Below, one piece after another: positions 1-10,253 of a DNA stretch of 17,152 bases. The notes under the pieces were generated by a model, which saw nothing but the letters and a program-made list of their open reading frames with translations, had not been told where the DNA came from and made no database searches. Position numbers and translations under genes: made by a program. Numbering within the stretch: position 1 is the stretch's first letter; the number at the start of each line of letters is the position of its first letter. Source of the DNA: Conidiobolus incongruus B7586 (taxonomy: Eukaryota; Entomophthoromycota; Entomophthoromycetes; Entomophthorales; Conidiobolaceae); contig JNEM01007389.1 of NCBI GenBank assembly GCA_000697335.1, positions 1-17,152 of the forward strand, in the 5' to 3' direction.

Positions 1-860
1 TAAGATATTTTCTAAAAGTTTTAATATTAATTTTATAAGTATTTTATATATATTTAATTTTAAACTTAAATTAATAAATAAAAATATAACTTAAATATTA
101 TATATTTTAATTAAAATTTGAAAAAATTAAAATAGATATTATTAAACAAAACTTACTAAAATATTACTAGAAATTTAAGTATTTATAATAAATAATTATA
201 ATTAATGAATCTTAAATCTTTTTATATATTTTTTTATTAAATAATAAATCAAAATGTTAAATTAAGTTAAATTAACTTTCTTTATAAATATTTTTAAATA
301 AATATTTTATTAATAAGCAAATAATAATTATTATAATAAATTATAATAATATATATTACTTTTATTTAGTTTTTAAAGAAAAATCAATTAAAAGTAAACT
401 TTATATTGCTTTTTTAAATAAAACTATCTTTAATTTATACTCTTAATATAATTTAAAACAGCCTATTATTCTATATAATAATTATAAAATAAATAAATTT
501 AAAGTAATAAAAAATTTTCTAATAAAAAATAATAAGAAAAAACTACCATATCTAGTATATTCTTTAGATTATAACCTATATGATCATAATTACTTTAGAT
601 AATAAAAAACCAAATTACAATAAAAAAAATTTTTATAAAAAAATTTAATTTGTTTATAAAATATTAATTTTAATTTTTAATAAAACAATTATTTTTTAAA
701 TATTAAAAATTTGCTAAAAATATAGCAAAAAAATATTAATCATAAAAGAAACTATTGAAATAATATTATATATTTATATTTATATATCATATTCACAATG
801 TTTATTTATTTTTTAATTTTAAAAAATTCCCTTTATTTAAAATACAAAGTAATATTATTA
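1..860 (+). mobile_element. Degenerate mariner (DD34D) DNA transposon relic, copy 1, cut by window edge
   Basis: Base 1 aligns without gaps to about 6628 of the better copy at 6367-7488, and the match runs to about 855 with many substitutions but few length changes. The repeat is therefore a real duplicated element and not chance A/T similarity. Translated around 470-600 it shows the mariner-type region that follows the second catalytic Asp, including KNFLIKNN, a VYSLDYNLYDH stretch (the family's YSPDLAPCDY) and then F-R. The HDN aspartate itself reads as Asn here, and stop codons are scattered throughout, so it is a non-coding fossil. The 5' third lies outside the window. The end is marked by TACAAAGTAATATTA (843-857), a motif seen at the same place in copy 2. 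It lies about 335 bp upstream of the first exonuclease gene. Confidence 0.72.
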
Positions 861-1194
861 GGTATATATAATTTAATTATAAAGTCAAAGGATAAACTAA
901 ACTTAAAAGAATAAATATAAAGCATATATCTTTACTAGTTTAAGTTATATTGATATAGTTATAATATATATAACTCAAATATTGCTAATGTAAATATACA
1001 ATTTGACAATTGATATTATATAAGGAAAAATATAAAATATGAATTTAAAAAAAATACTTGATAATTATCCATTGTCTAAAAAAGGAAAGTATATAATTTT
1101 GTCCCATAACCATTCAATTGACAATTTAGGTTATAAATTGAAATTACATAAACCATTATTTATACTTATATCAAATATCATTTTTTTTAATATT
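861..1194. other. AT-rich leader upstream of exonuclease gene A
   Basis: This is unique AT-rich DNA between the transposon relic and gene A. An in-frame ATG at 1039 would add 52 residues to gene A. They are Lys/Ile/Asn/Leu-rich, have no counterpart in paralogue B, and lie before the point where base composition changes to coding-like. I therefore treat the stretch from 1039 as 5' leader or chance open frame. No firm promoter element can be named. Confidence 0.4.
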
Positions 1195-3065
1195 ATGAAG
1201 TATTCTCCATTGACGACTTTACCAGTAACAATAGCCGGATCGCGAGCAGGAGACCAATTATTTATTGAACTCAAACGGCTGTCAAGGAATTTAGATATTT
1301 TGGCACTCAGTAAAATTTTACACCACAGATTAATGGAAGACTCAGATCCTGCCAGCTTAATGTTGGAACTTTTGGATGCAATGAGCGAACCTTGGATGAA
1401 AAGTAAGCAAACACCATCCAGTTCCGAAAAGAAGATAAGTTATAGTATGGGTGCCTGCTTGGGAAACAAACAGGTGATAAATGAGAAATTTACCCTGTTG
1501 GCAAATTGGCGCGTATCTCCAGTTTTAAGTCAAGTTTTTTTAATGCAATCTAACCAATTTTTACCGATTGGAACGTTTATGGTATTTGAAAAATACGTTA
1601 ATACTAAACAACCTAGCTTGTACACCAACTACATGGAAAAAATTTTGGCTATTTATGATGGACTTTTACAATCTGGCCAACCTAAGGAGGCTGCCGAATG
1701 GTGTCAAAAACATAGATTAATAGATTCGCTTCCATTTGAGAAAGGTTTAGGCTATTTTATAGAACAAAATGATCACACTCTTGTCCATCAAATTATCAGA
1801 AATCCCCCTGACTGCCTTCCACAAGTTTTATCCCATTTAGATGGCCTATCTCATCAAGCCGCAAAACTACGTAAAGTTGGTGAATTTATTCCAAATTCAA
1901 AATCTGACAAAATATTAGCAATTGCTGATCTACTTTTTAAAAAGGCAAAACCTGAACAAAAAACCATTTTTTCATCATATAAACATTTAAACCGTATTAA
2001 ACTGATCCAAAGCTTAAAGTTTTTGTTAAGAAATCGCATTATGGAAGCTCATCTTTATAAAGGTCACTATAGACAAATTGTTCTCCGAAAGTGGGATATG
2101 TTGATTCAAAGATTATGCCAAAATGAGCCTTATCTTCAAAGACTTGTAATTGAGCGTATTTTGAGTTATGATCTTCAAGGTGCAAAATATCTTGAAAACA
2201 CTTTTCACCTTAGAGGTCACATTGATAAAGTTAAGAAAGCTGTATTTGCCCTGAGAAAGCCAAACCCTTTTGAAGGATTCAAAAAGCCTAATGGGGACCC
2301 ACGCCAAGGCATTGCCTTCTATAATCCTGAGCTACCACCTATTCGTTTCATTTCAACATTTCAAGACTTATTGTCTGTTCGCGACGAAATTCTCAAAGCT
2401 CCGGTTGTGGCATTAGACTCCGAATGGGTTCCAACATTTGGTGCGTATTCAGAAAAGTCAGGTCTTTCTTTGCTTCAAATCGGATGCTCCAAGAAAGATC
2501 CAACAAAAGGAAATTGGGATCCTTCGCAAGATACCAATGTTTTCCTCATTGACTTATATACCCTCGTTCTCAAAAATGAAAACACTAATGAAATCGAGGT
2601 TATTAGTCAATTCCTTTATAACCTTTTCTGTAATGAATCTGTCAAACTTGGTTTCAATTGGAAAGCTGATACCAGTATGATTGCTAAAACTCATCCAAGC
2701 TTTGAAAAATTAAATAATATCAATAATCTCATCGATTTTGCTAATATTAAACTTAAGGTTCTACCCTTGAATGAAAACTGTACTGCGGAGAATGATGGTG
2801 ACATCACTCCTCCAATTACCAAAATCAAGGGAGGATTGACAGGATTCATCGAAAGATATACTGGTAAAATTTTAGATAAAACGCAACAGATCAGCAATTG
2901 GGAATATAGGCCTTTAACATTTGAACAACAGAAATATGCAGGTATTTCTCTATATTATATTATCACTATATAATTTATTAATTTCATTATTTAGCATATG
3001 ACGTTTATTCATTAATTGATGTTTATCCAAAAGTTTTGAAAGATGAAACAATTGAAATATTATAA
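1195..3065 (+). CDS. Mut-7/Nibbler-like DEDDy 3'-5' exonuclease, copy A (2 exons)
   Basis: Predicted 605-aa 3'-5' exoribonuclease of the RNase D-like DEDDy family. Exon 1 is 1195-2941, a 53-nt GT-AG intron is 2942-2994, and the terminal exon is 2995-3065 with a TAA stop. Residues 1 to about 380 form a helical, Leu-rich region like the N-terminal part of Mut-7/Nibbler. The exonuclease domain follows, with motif I at D408-S-E410 (VALDSEW), motif II at D492 (LGFNWKAD) and motif III Y581-A-A-Y-D585. All five catalytic residues are present. The intron splits motif III, so D585 is encoded only by the terminal exon. Animal Nibbler (about 625 aa) has this layout, while Mut-7 and EXD3 carry an extra C-terminal Mut7-C domain that is absent here. 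In animals the family trims small RNA 3' ends; that role is inferred. The start is set by alignment with copy B, whose MSLTV start matches this MKYSPLT; an upstream in-frame ATG at 1039 is the alternative. Confidence 0.85.
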
Positions 3066-4428
3066 ACTATTTATACTTAACAGAAAAACCTTTATCAAGC
3101 CAATATGATTATTAATTATTAGGTTTATTAGTAAATTCTGATCAATATTTTTACATAAATCCACAATAATTAATATAACTTCTATGCTGGTAATTTATTA
3201 TAAGACTATATTGGATTTTATTTATAAAATAATTTTTTGTTATATAATGCTAACCTCTTTTCCTGCAAAAGAGTGAACATATATTTTATTTTGAATTACT
3301 ATTTGTCAAATTATACAATAATAATATGAAATTAAATCGTTGATGCAATCCTTATTATTGCATTCAACATGATTTTGCAACCGTTTAGACTTAAATAATT
3401 TTTGATTATACAATAAAATAGAGAATTTTTATATATTTTAATCTAATTTTCATAAATTATAAAATAACATATTACTATGGTTGTAGGGCTAAATAAGGCA
3501 CTCTATTACATTGTCACTAATTTTTATAATTATATATTGCTGAATTTTATCAAATACCTGAATAAAAATATATCTTGTGTTTTGACTTAAAATGTAAATG
3601 AAAATGAAAGATAATTCAAAAATAATTTCTAGATATATTTATTTGTAAAATTATAATTTTATTCAATAACTGAACAATTAAAGATTTATTATCTGTCAAT
3701 TTTAGTTTAAATTTTATAACATTATATCAGTAATAAATATAAGTAAGATTACTATATAATAAATCTGAGGCATGGTTTAAATATATGCAAACATAATTGT
3801 GTCTTAATTAATTTTAACTCTTTATTTTAAACAAGTATATAATAAAGAGATATTATTGTATAAATTCAAAATTTTATGAATTGCTATTATATTGATTTTG
3901 GAATATTCCAAATGCAATTCTATTTTATATTATTAAGAATATATAATTAATATTAATCTAAAAATGATGCTTATTAGTATTTGATACATAATTGATATCA
4001 ATCACTTAGAATTTATTCAATTTTATTAAATTTTACATTTAAACAAAATTTTGAATATATGATGATATATCACTTGAGATAAATATGCATATAGAGATAT
4101 TTGATGAAATTTTATACAATATAAAAAATTAATTTCAAAATCAATTGAATTGCTTGGTAATATATTGATGAATAAGAAAATAAAACTTAATAGAATTAGA
4201 AAAACTTGCTTTTATTTATTATTTTGAAACTTGAAAAAAATGCTATAAAATCATTTTTTTAATTCTGAAGGATTTTGAACATATTCTTACAGGGTTTTAA
4301 TATTAAAATTACTTTGATTCGTTATGAAAAATATTTATGAGATTATTAATATAATTTTTAAATATGTATATTTTTCATTATAATTATATGATTTGAAAAT
4401 ATCTGTAATTTTTATAGATAAATAAATA
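3066..4428. other. AT-rich intergenic stretch, nothing recognised
   Basis: About 1.36 kb downstream of gene A with no usable open frame on either strand. No repeat shared with the rest of the window is evident, apart from general A/T simplicity. I see no RNA gene or clear polyadenylation site. Confidence 0.5.
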
Positions 4429-4758
4429 TTGTCTCTAGTGTCCTATATTTTACCCTTAAATGTCTGGAATTTTAAATTAAGAAAAGGGGTTCAAGTCCCT
4501 ACCAACAATTTGTCTAAATACTTTATTGATAGCAAACTAGATGAAATAATAACAGCTACTAAATTAATAAGTAACAATCCAAACTCTTGTGTTCTTATTC
4601 TGCCCTCTTTAGTTCCTTACTTTTGTTCAGTTAACACTGAACAAATCAGTTCTTCCATTGGGTTTGGACAGTTATCTCTAGTTAGAAATGGTGCTATTTT
4701 AACTTTCAATATATATTTAATCATGATAGTAATATGGTTTATCAAATATGAAAATTAA
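4429..4758 (+). CDS. Unrecognised 109-codon ORF in a G+C-richer island
   Basis: This open frame of 109 codons stands out because 4430-4700 is less A/T-rich than the kilobase on either side. The middle part (about residues 25-90) has a balanced amino-acid mix with SKLDEIITATKL and SSIGFGQLSLVRNG. The last 20 residues turn hydrophobic and Ile-rich where the composition becomes intergenic again. No family is recognised. The sequence just before it reads TCTCTAG, which could be an intron acceptor, so this may be one exon or a relic exon of a larger gene. The opposite strand also has an open stretch over part of the island. Treat as a hypothetical or broken gene. Confidence 0.3.
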   Translation: MSLVSYILPLNVWNFKLRKGVQVPTNNLSKYFIDSKLDEIITATKLISNNPNSCVLILPSLVPYFCSVNTEQISSSIGFGQLSLVRNGAILTFNIYLIMIVIWFIKYEN

Positions 4759-5530
4759 AAAATAATGTATTTAAATTATAAATCCGAATTCTATTTTATA
4801 AGTTTAATTATCATTATATCATAAATGAAAAGGAATTAGATATTTTATATAGATATTTATAATTTGATCATATAATTATAAGCCCTTAATAAATAAATTA
4901 TCAATTATATGTTTTTTTCAATAAATATAATATATCACAAAATTATTATTTTTTCTTAAGTGTTTGAAATAAATAATAAAATCCTTAAATGAAAGTTTTT
5001 TTGAATAATACTTAATATTTAAATTGTCATAAAATCAACATTTTTCATTCTTCTACAATAAAAATTTATGAAATATTGGTTTTTCATTTTCAGATTAATT
5101 GATTCGATACATATATTAAAAATTCTTCATATTTTTATCATAAACACAAATGTTCACCTTTTGTACCAAATGGACTAATATATGATATTAAACTGTTGTT
5201 CTAATTATATTTAAGAAAATAGAGGAATATATAAATATTGAATTTGGTTTTAGTAGATTTTTAATTTGATTATACTTTTTTAGATACTTGATCACATTTT
5301 AGGAGAGGGGAATATTTATCAAACTAATGAAGTTTTATGACCAGAATTTTCAAATTACAATACCATAAAAATATTACCAATATATTTATATATAAATATA
5401 TATGTTTCATATCTCTATCCTTTTAAGTTCAATTAACTATACCGAAAAATAATTCAAAATTCATCAACTAATAACCCGGATTTTTGAGCACTTTCAGTTG
5501 TTTAATCGAAACCTGCTGATTGTTTATTTC
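4759..5530. other. AT-rich gap before the exonuclease pseudogene
   Basis: No gene, RNA or shared repeat is recognised. TA-rich palindromes near 5375-5402 look like chance products of the composition. Confidence 0.45.
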
Positions 5531-6005
5531 ATGAGCCTGAAGGATTTGCAAAATTAAAGATGATTATGAAATGAGTTAATTATTATTCCTCTCGCGTTTA
5601 CTAAGTGGTGATGATCCTGCTAGTTTATTATTAAAATTATTGGATGTGATGTGTATTACATGAAAGATGGATAAAAAGATACTTACCGAAATCGATAAGG
5701 TTATCAGTTTTAGTGTGAGTATTGCTGTTGGATCGCAACCAATGATATTTACCAATCTCTAATCATCTTCCAAGTAATAGGTTAATGACAGTTTAAGTCA
5801 AGTTTTTTTTGACATAACCAAACTAAATTTTACCACTGTCTACTGAAACGCTATTAGATATTAATCTCAAATTTGGCCAAAATCACAATTACCCCAACTT
5901 TCAGGAAAAGATCCAAACAATTTGCAACGGATTGATACAGATTAGACAAGCTAGAGAAGCTGCTAAATGACGTTTGAAATTTAGTTTGATTGATTTATCA
6001 TTTAT
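5531..6005 (+). pseudogene. Decayed third Mut-7/Nibbler-like exonuclease copy (N-terminal part)
   Basis: Broken relative of the two intact exonuclease genes. It opens at ATG 5531 with MSL, as copy B does. The clearest matches are DDPASLLLKLLDV (5610-5650; SDPASL.LELL in A and B), KMDKKI (about 5664), SQVFF (about 5797), and a long open segment from about 5850 to 6000 containing NYPNFQEKIQTIC and QAREAA (paralogues: YPNFAEKIKSVY and QAKEAVEW). At least one frameshift and several in-frame stops separate these blocks. Two conserved Trp codons (TGG in the intact copies) read TGA here, and a third Trp position falls among TAA/TAG stops. The exonuclease domain is not found downstream. A faint match around 6105-6180 to the KLIQSLKFLL segment is too weak to include. 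Orientation is as copy A. Only remains of the first exon are visible, so the mode of duplication cannot be told. Confidence 0.82.
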
Positions 6006-6270
6006 ATTAAGATAGTCCATAATAAATATTATGTATCACTTATCACCTAATATATTCTATTGAATTATATCAATAGTTGAGAAAATAAAATGATTTAATA
6101 TCTGATATTGGATGATATTAAGTTTAAGTGACTACAATTAAAATTTCATATAAAATAATTTTTATTACCTTGAATTTGAAGAAATGGGAAATTTTTTAAT
6201 TTTTGATTTTTCAAACATATTATTAGTTTGAAATAAATAAATATATACAAAGTTAATAGGAAATTATATA

Positions 6271-6301
<31 letters not shown>

Positions 6302-6366
6302 ATAATTTTTTTGATTAAAAAATTAACTTTTTAAAATTGGCTGTTTAATTTAATTATGTTTAAACT
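6006..6366. other. AT-rich spacer with a TA microsatellite
   Basis: Low-complexity DNA between the exonuclease pseudogene and transposon copy 2. It contains an AT dinucleotide run at 6277-6301. Possible but unconvincing traces of further pseudogene sequence lie at about 6105-6180. Confidence 0.4.
6277..6301. repeat. (AT)n microsatellite
   Basis: Uninterrupted alternating A/T run of about 25 bases in the spacer just before transposon copy 2. Confidence 0.9.
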
Positions 6367-7488
6367 AAATAATAATCATCAAAAGTCTTTTATTTTAGTA
6401 TTAGTAAAACTTAACCATAAGCCCTTTAAAATTATTTAAAATTTACAAGCAACTTTTAATAATAAATTATTATCTAAATTAATAATTTATTATTAGGTAA
6501 ATTACTTTAAGGTTAAAAGAGAAACTATTTAAAACCTGTTAAAATTTAAAAAATTAACTTTAACTGTTATTTTTTTAATTGTTAATAAAGTAAAAAAATA
6601 TATTGAAAAGTACCTTTTTATTTTAGTTAAAGAATTATCTAAGCACTTTAATATTAGTTTTATAAGTATTTTATATATATTAAAGTTTAAACTCAAATTA
6701 ATAAATAAAAATGTAAAATAAATATCTTATAATTTAATTAAAGTTTAAAAAAAAGTTAAAGTAGTTATTATTAAATAAAACTTACTAAAATATTTTTAGA
6801 AGCTTAAACTTTTATAGTAAATAATTACAATTAATGAATCTTAAATCCCTATATATAATCCTTTACTAAAACACAAATCAAAATGTTAGATTAAGTTAAA
6901 TCAACCCCTTTTACAAATCCCTTTAAATAAACATTTTGTTAATAAGCAAATATTAATTATTGTAATAGATTATAATAGTATATGCTATTTTTATTTAGTT
7001 CCTGAAAGAAAATTAATTAATAATCAACTTTATATTGTTTTTTTAAATAAAAGTATTTCTAATTAGTGTTCTCAATATAATTTAAGAAAACTTATTATTT
7101 TACATGATAATTGTAAAATTCATAAATCTAAAGCTATAAAAAACTTTCTAATTAAAAATAATTGGAAAAAACTACTACATCTAGTATATTCTTTAGATTA
7201 TAACCTATGTGATTATAATTGCTTTAGGTAATTAAAAAACCAGATTGTAAGAAAGAAAATTTTTACAAGAAAATTTAATTGGTTTGTAAAATATCAAATT
7301 TTAGTCTTTAATAAAAAAACTATTTTTTAAGTGTTAGATCTTTACTAAAAGTATAGCAAAAAGTTATTAATAATAAAAGAAACTATTAAATTTATATTAT
7401 ATATTTATTTTAATATATTATATATTAAAATATTTATTTATTTTCAATCACAAAAAATTCCCATTATTAAAAATACAGAGTGATATTA
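6367..7488 (+). mobile_element. Degenerate mariner (DD34D) DNA transposon, copy 2, nearly full length
   Basis: The best preserved transposon relic in the window. The 5' end (from about 6367, ending ATCAAAAGTC) aligns with the element start at 16952. In one reading frame it shows a helix-turn-helix-like LVKELSKHFNISFISI (from about 6622). Next comes IITINES (about 6824-6841; the family's IVTGDEKW, with the first catalytic Asp as Asn at 6833), and HDNCKIHKSKAI with the second Asp at 7106. YSLDYNLCDYNCFR follows, with the third Asp at 7211. The first and second acidic sites are 91 codons apart. Exactly 34 residues separate the second and third, which is the mariner DD34D signature. Many in-frame stops make it inactive. 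The 3' side ends with TACAGAGTGATATTA (7474-7488), matching the end of copy 1. A clear 3' inverted repeat was not found. Confidence 0.82.
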
Positions 7489-7897
7489 TAAATTGATTTT
7501 AAAAAATATAAATTTAAATTAATTAAAAACTTAATAAGTATTAATAATTTTAATAAATATTATAAATTTATATTTTTAAATATATTATATATTTTTTTGA
7601 ATATTATTATCTAATTTAAATGTTTTTCAAATTATAAATTTAAAATGAGCTTAAGGAAAATAAATAAAGTTTATATATATTTAATAATAAAATTATACAA
7701 TTTATTAGTTGGAAATATTCATATAATAATTAATAAACTATATAAACTAAAAATAATTTAAGTTTTTATATATAAAACTATATAAAATATTAAATTAAAA
7801 ATAAAAAAAACTTTTGAATTTAAAATTTATTATATATACAAAATATTAATTGAAAAAAAATATGTATAATAATTGAAATAATGAAAAAAATATTTTT
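7489..7897. other. AT-rich spacer between transposon copy 2 and gene B 3' end
   Basis: Extremely A/T-rich and low in complexity. No gene or recognisable repeat. It probably includes the 3' untranslated region of gene B, which is transcribed towards it. Confidence 0.45.
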
Positions 7898-9737
7898 TTA
7901 TATAAATATTAAATTTTGATCATTTAAAATTTTGGGATAAATATCTAATAATGAATAGACATCATATGCTGCAAATATATTAGTAATAATGATTAAGTAT
8001 TGATTATTTATAATTACCTGCATACTGTATTTGCTCTTGAGTGAGTGGTCGATATTCCCAATTACTGATACGCTGAGTTTTATCTAAAGGAGTATGGGTA
8101 TAGTATTTCACAAGACCCGATAATCCTCCCTTGATTTTAGTTATTGGTTCAGTATTTTTATCATTGTCTGTTGTGATAGGTTTAATAGGTGTTTTCAGTC
8201 GAATATCTGCAAAATCCACCAGATTATTAACAGTTTTAAGCTTATTGAAACTTGGGTGAGATTTTACTATCATATTGCTATCGGATTTCCACCCGAATCC
8301 TAATTTGGTAGATTGATTATTAAACAAATTATATAAAAATTGGCCAAAACTGTCAATTTCATTAGAGTTTTCATTAGCGGTAACAAGATTGTAGATATCC
8401 AAGAGGTAGATGTGACCATCATTTAATAGATTCCAACTGTCACTATTTGAGTCGTAATTAGAGCATGCAATTTGGAGAAGAGAAAGGCTTGATTTTTCAG
8501 AATACCCACCAAATGTAGGCACCCATTCGGAGTCTAATGCCACTAACGGAGATCTTAAAATATTTTCTTTAACCAATTGTAGATCTTGGAATGTTGCAAT
8601 AAAATCGATGGGAGGTAGCTCTGGTTTGTAATAGAGGGTCTCTTCAGAATTATCAGCATTAAGTTTTTTGGATCCATCAAAATGGCTGGGCATATCCAAA
8701 GCCATTACATCGTCCATCACTGTGTTAATGTGGCCATCGATACCAAAAACACGTTCAAAATGTTCAGCGCCCTTAAGATCGTATCTTAAAATTCTTTCAA
8801 CCGCTATTCTTTGCAAGTATTGGTCATTTTGGCACAGTCTCTCAATCAGTCGATCCCATTTCAAAATTACGATAGTTTTGTAGTGGTTACTATATTTATG
8901 AAAATCGAATAGGCGATTTTTCAATAAAAACTTCAAACTTTGTACTAATTTGATGAGGTTTAAATGAGTGTAGTTTTGAAACGTTAACTTTTGATCGATG
9001 GTAGCTTTCTTGTAAAGGTAGTCAGCAACCAATAAGCTCTTGAAAAATTTGTTGTATGATACAAGGAGTCCAGCTTTGCGCTCCCGAATTGGTGACCTCA
9101 TTAATCCGTCCAAATATGCCAAAACTTGATGGAGATAGTCCGAATTATCCTTAATTAGGGAATGAATTAGGGTAGGATCTTTGTGTGTGGCGAAATATCC
9201 CAACGTCCTATCAAAAGGTAGGGCATCTACCAATTTGTACTTGACGCACCATTCTACAGCTTCTTTAGCTTGACCTGTTTCTAATAATCCTTCATAAACA
9301 CTTTTGATTTTTTCCGCAAAATTGGGATATTGGTGAGTTTGGTTCATATCAATATATCGTTCAAAAACCATTGCGGAAGCAAGTGGCAAAAGCTTACAAG
9401 ATTGTGCGAAAAATACTCGACTTAAATTTTCACTAGCATTCCAATTTGGGGGTAATCCCCAATTCTTATTATTTAAAGTTTTCAACCCTAAGATAATACC
9501 TATAGTCACGCATATTTTATTTTCAATCTCTCCAGGAATTTTTTTATCATTCATCCATGGATCACTAATTACAATCAGCAATTCCAGAATCAAACTAGCG
9601 GGATCTGAGACTTGAGACATTTGGGAGTGTAATAATTCACATAGTACTAAAATATCGGAATTTTTATCTAATTGTTTAAATTCTTCAAATAAACGGACAC
9701 CTAATCCTGATTCTATCACGTTAACTGTTAAACTCAT
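7898..9737 (-). CDS. Mut-7/Nibbler-like DEDDy 3'-5' exonuclease, copy B (2 exons)
   Basis: Predicted 596-aa paralogue of gene A on the opposite strand; by eye roughly half the residues are identical along its whole length. Exon 1 is 9737-8018, the intron is 8017-7969 (49 nt, GT-AG, ending TTGCAG), and the terminal exon is 7968-7898. Motif I is D402-S-E404 (VALDSEW), motif II is D486 (LGFGWKSD), and motif III is Y572-A-A-Y-D576. The catalytic set is complete, and motif III is again split by a phase-1 intron with a terminal exon of 71 nt. As in copy A there is no Mut7-C domain. The chosen start (MSLTVN, CAT at 9735-9737) aligns with copy A; an in-frame ATG at 9806 would add 23 Asn/Ile/Lys-rich residues without a counterpart. 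Intact reading frame, splice sites and catalytic residues argue that this is a working gene. Small-RNA 3'-end trimming is the inferred role. Confidence 0.85.
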
Positions 9738-10229
9738 AATTTTTATAACTTTTATAATAGATTTATTAATATTTTTATTAAAATCTTCAATAATTGATAT
9801 ATTCAAATTATTATAATCGAATATTTTAATATTTCATTATGGGATCATTAAAATAATTGGGGTAATATTTCAATTACCATAAATAGATTTAAAAATCTAC
9901 TAATTACTTAATTGGATAAATTTTAAATATTGTTTCCTAATTTGATAAATTAATAATCATCAAATTTCTACTTTCTATCAAGTTCAAAATATTTTCTAAT
10001 TGAAAAAATAAAGATAATATAATAATTAATTCATATTAATTTTTTCTAATGTTTATTGAATAATTATAAATCCACTTTTAGATTTATGTATTATCTGATG
10101 GGACTGTAAAAATTGAAACAAAAATGATTTATGTCTATATTAATTAATAAACTAAAATTTGATTGATTTATTCATTTTACATTATTTTTAAAATAAATTA
10201 TACCTAATTTATTTCAATTTGATTTAAAG

Positions 10230-10253
10230 CTGTGAATCTAAAAAAATTCACAG
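10230..10253. repeat. Short perfect inverted repeat (8-bp arms)
   Basis: CTGTGAAT and ATTCACAG flank an 8-base CTAAAAAA loop. The arms are perfect and contain G and C, which makes them rarer by chance than the A/T palindromes elsewhere. The position, in the middle of a divergent intergenic region, would suit a regulatory site or the centre of an old miniature element. Nothing else supports either reading. Confidence 0.4.

Noticed and set aside
1039-1194. N-terminal 52-residue extension of exonuclease gene A
   Set aside because: It has no counterpart in copy B, is biased to Lys/Ile/Asn/Leu, and precedes the change to coding-like composition.
2438-2680. Second-frame and reverse-strand open frames inside the exonuclease genes (also 1854-2039, 2113-2307, 2691-2897 and 8668-8883)
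   Set aside because: They overlap well supported coding exons with catalytic motifs in the main frame and show no features of their own.
4476-4510. tRNA T-arm-like GGTTCAAGTCCCTACC
   Set aside because: Only four stem pairs form, and no matching acceptor, D or anticodon arm lies upstream.
5370-5402. TA palindromes as hairpin, origin or terminator
   Set aside because: Such palindromes are expected by chance at this composition and occur throughout the window.
5531-6005. TGA read as Trp (alternative genetic code)
   Set aside because: The intact paralogues use TGG for the same residues, and the pseudogene also has TAA and TAG stops and a frameshift.
6105-6200. Continuation of the exonuclease pseudogene into the KLIQSLKFLL region
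   Set aside because: The similarity is weak and the residues involved (Ile, Lys, Leu, Phe) are those expected from A/T-rich DNA.
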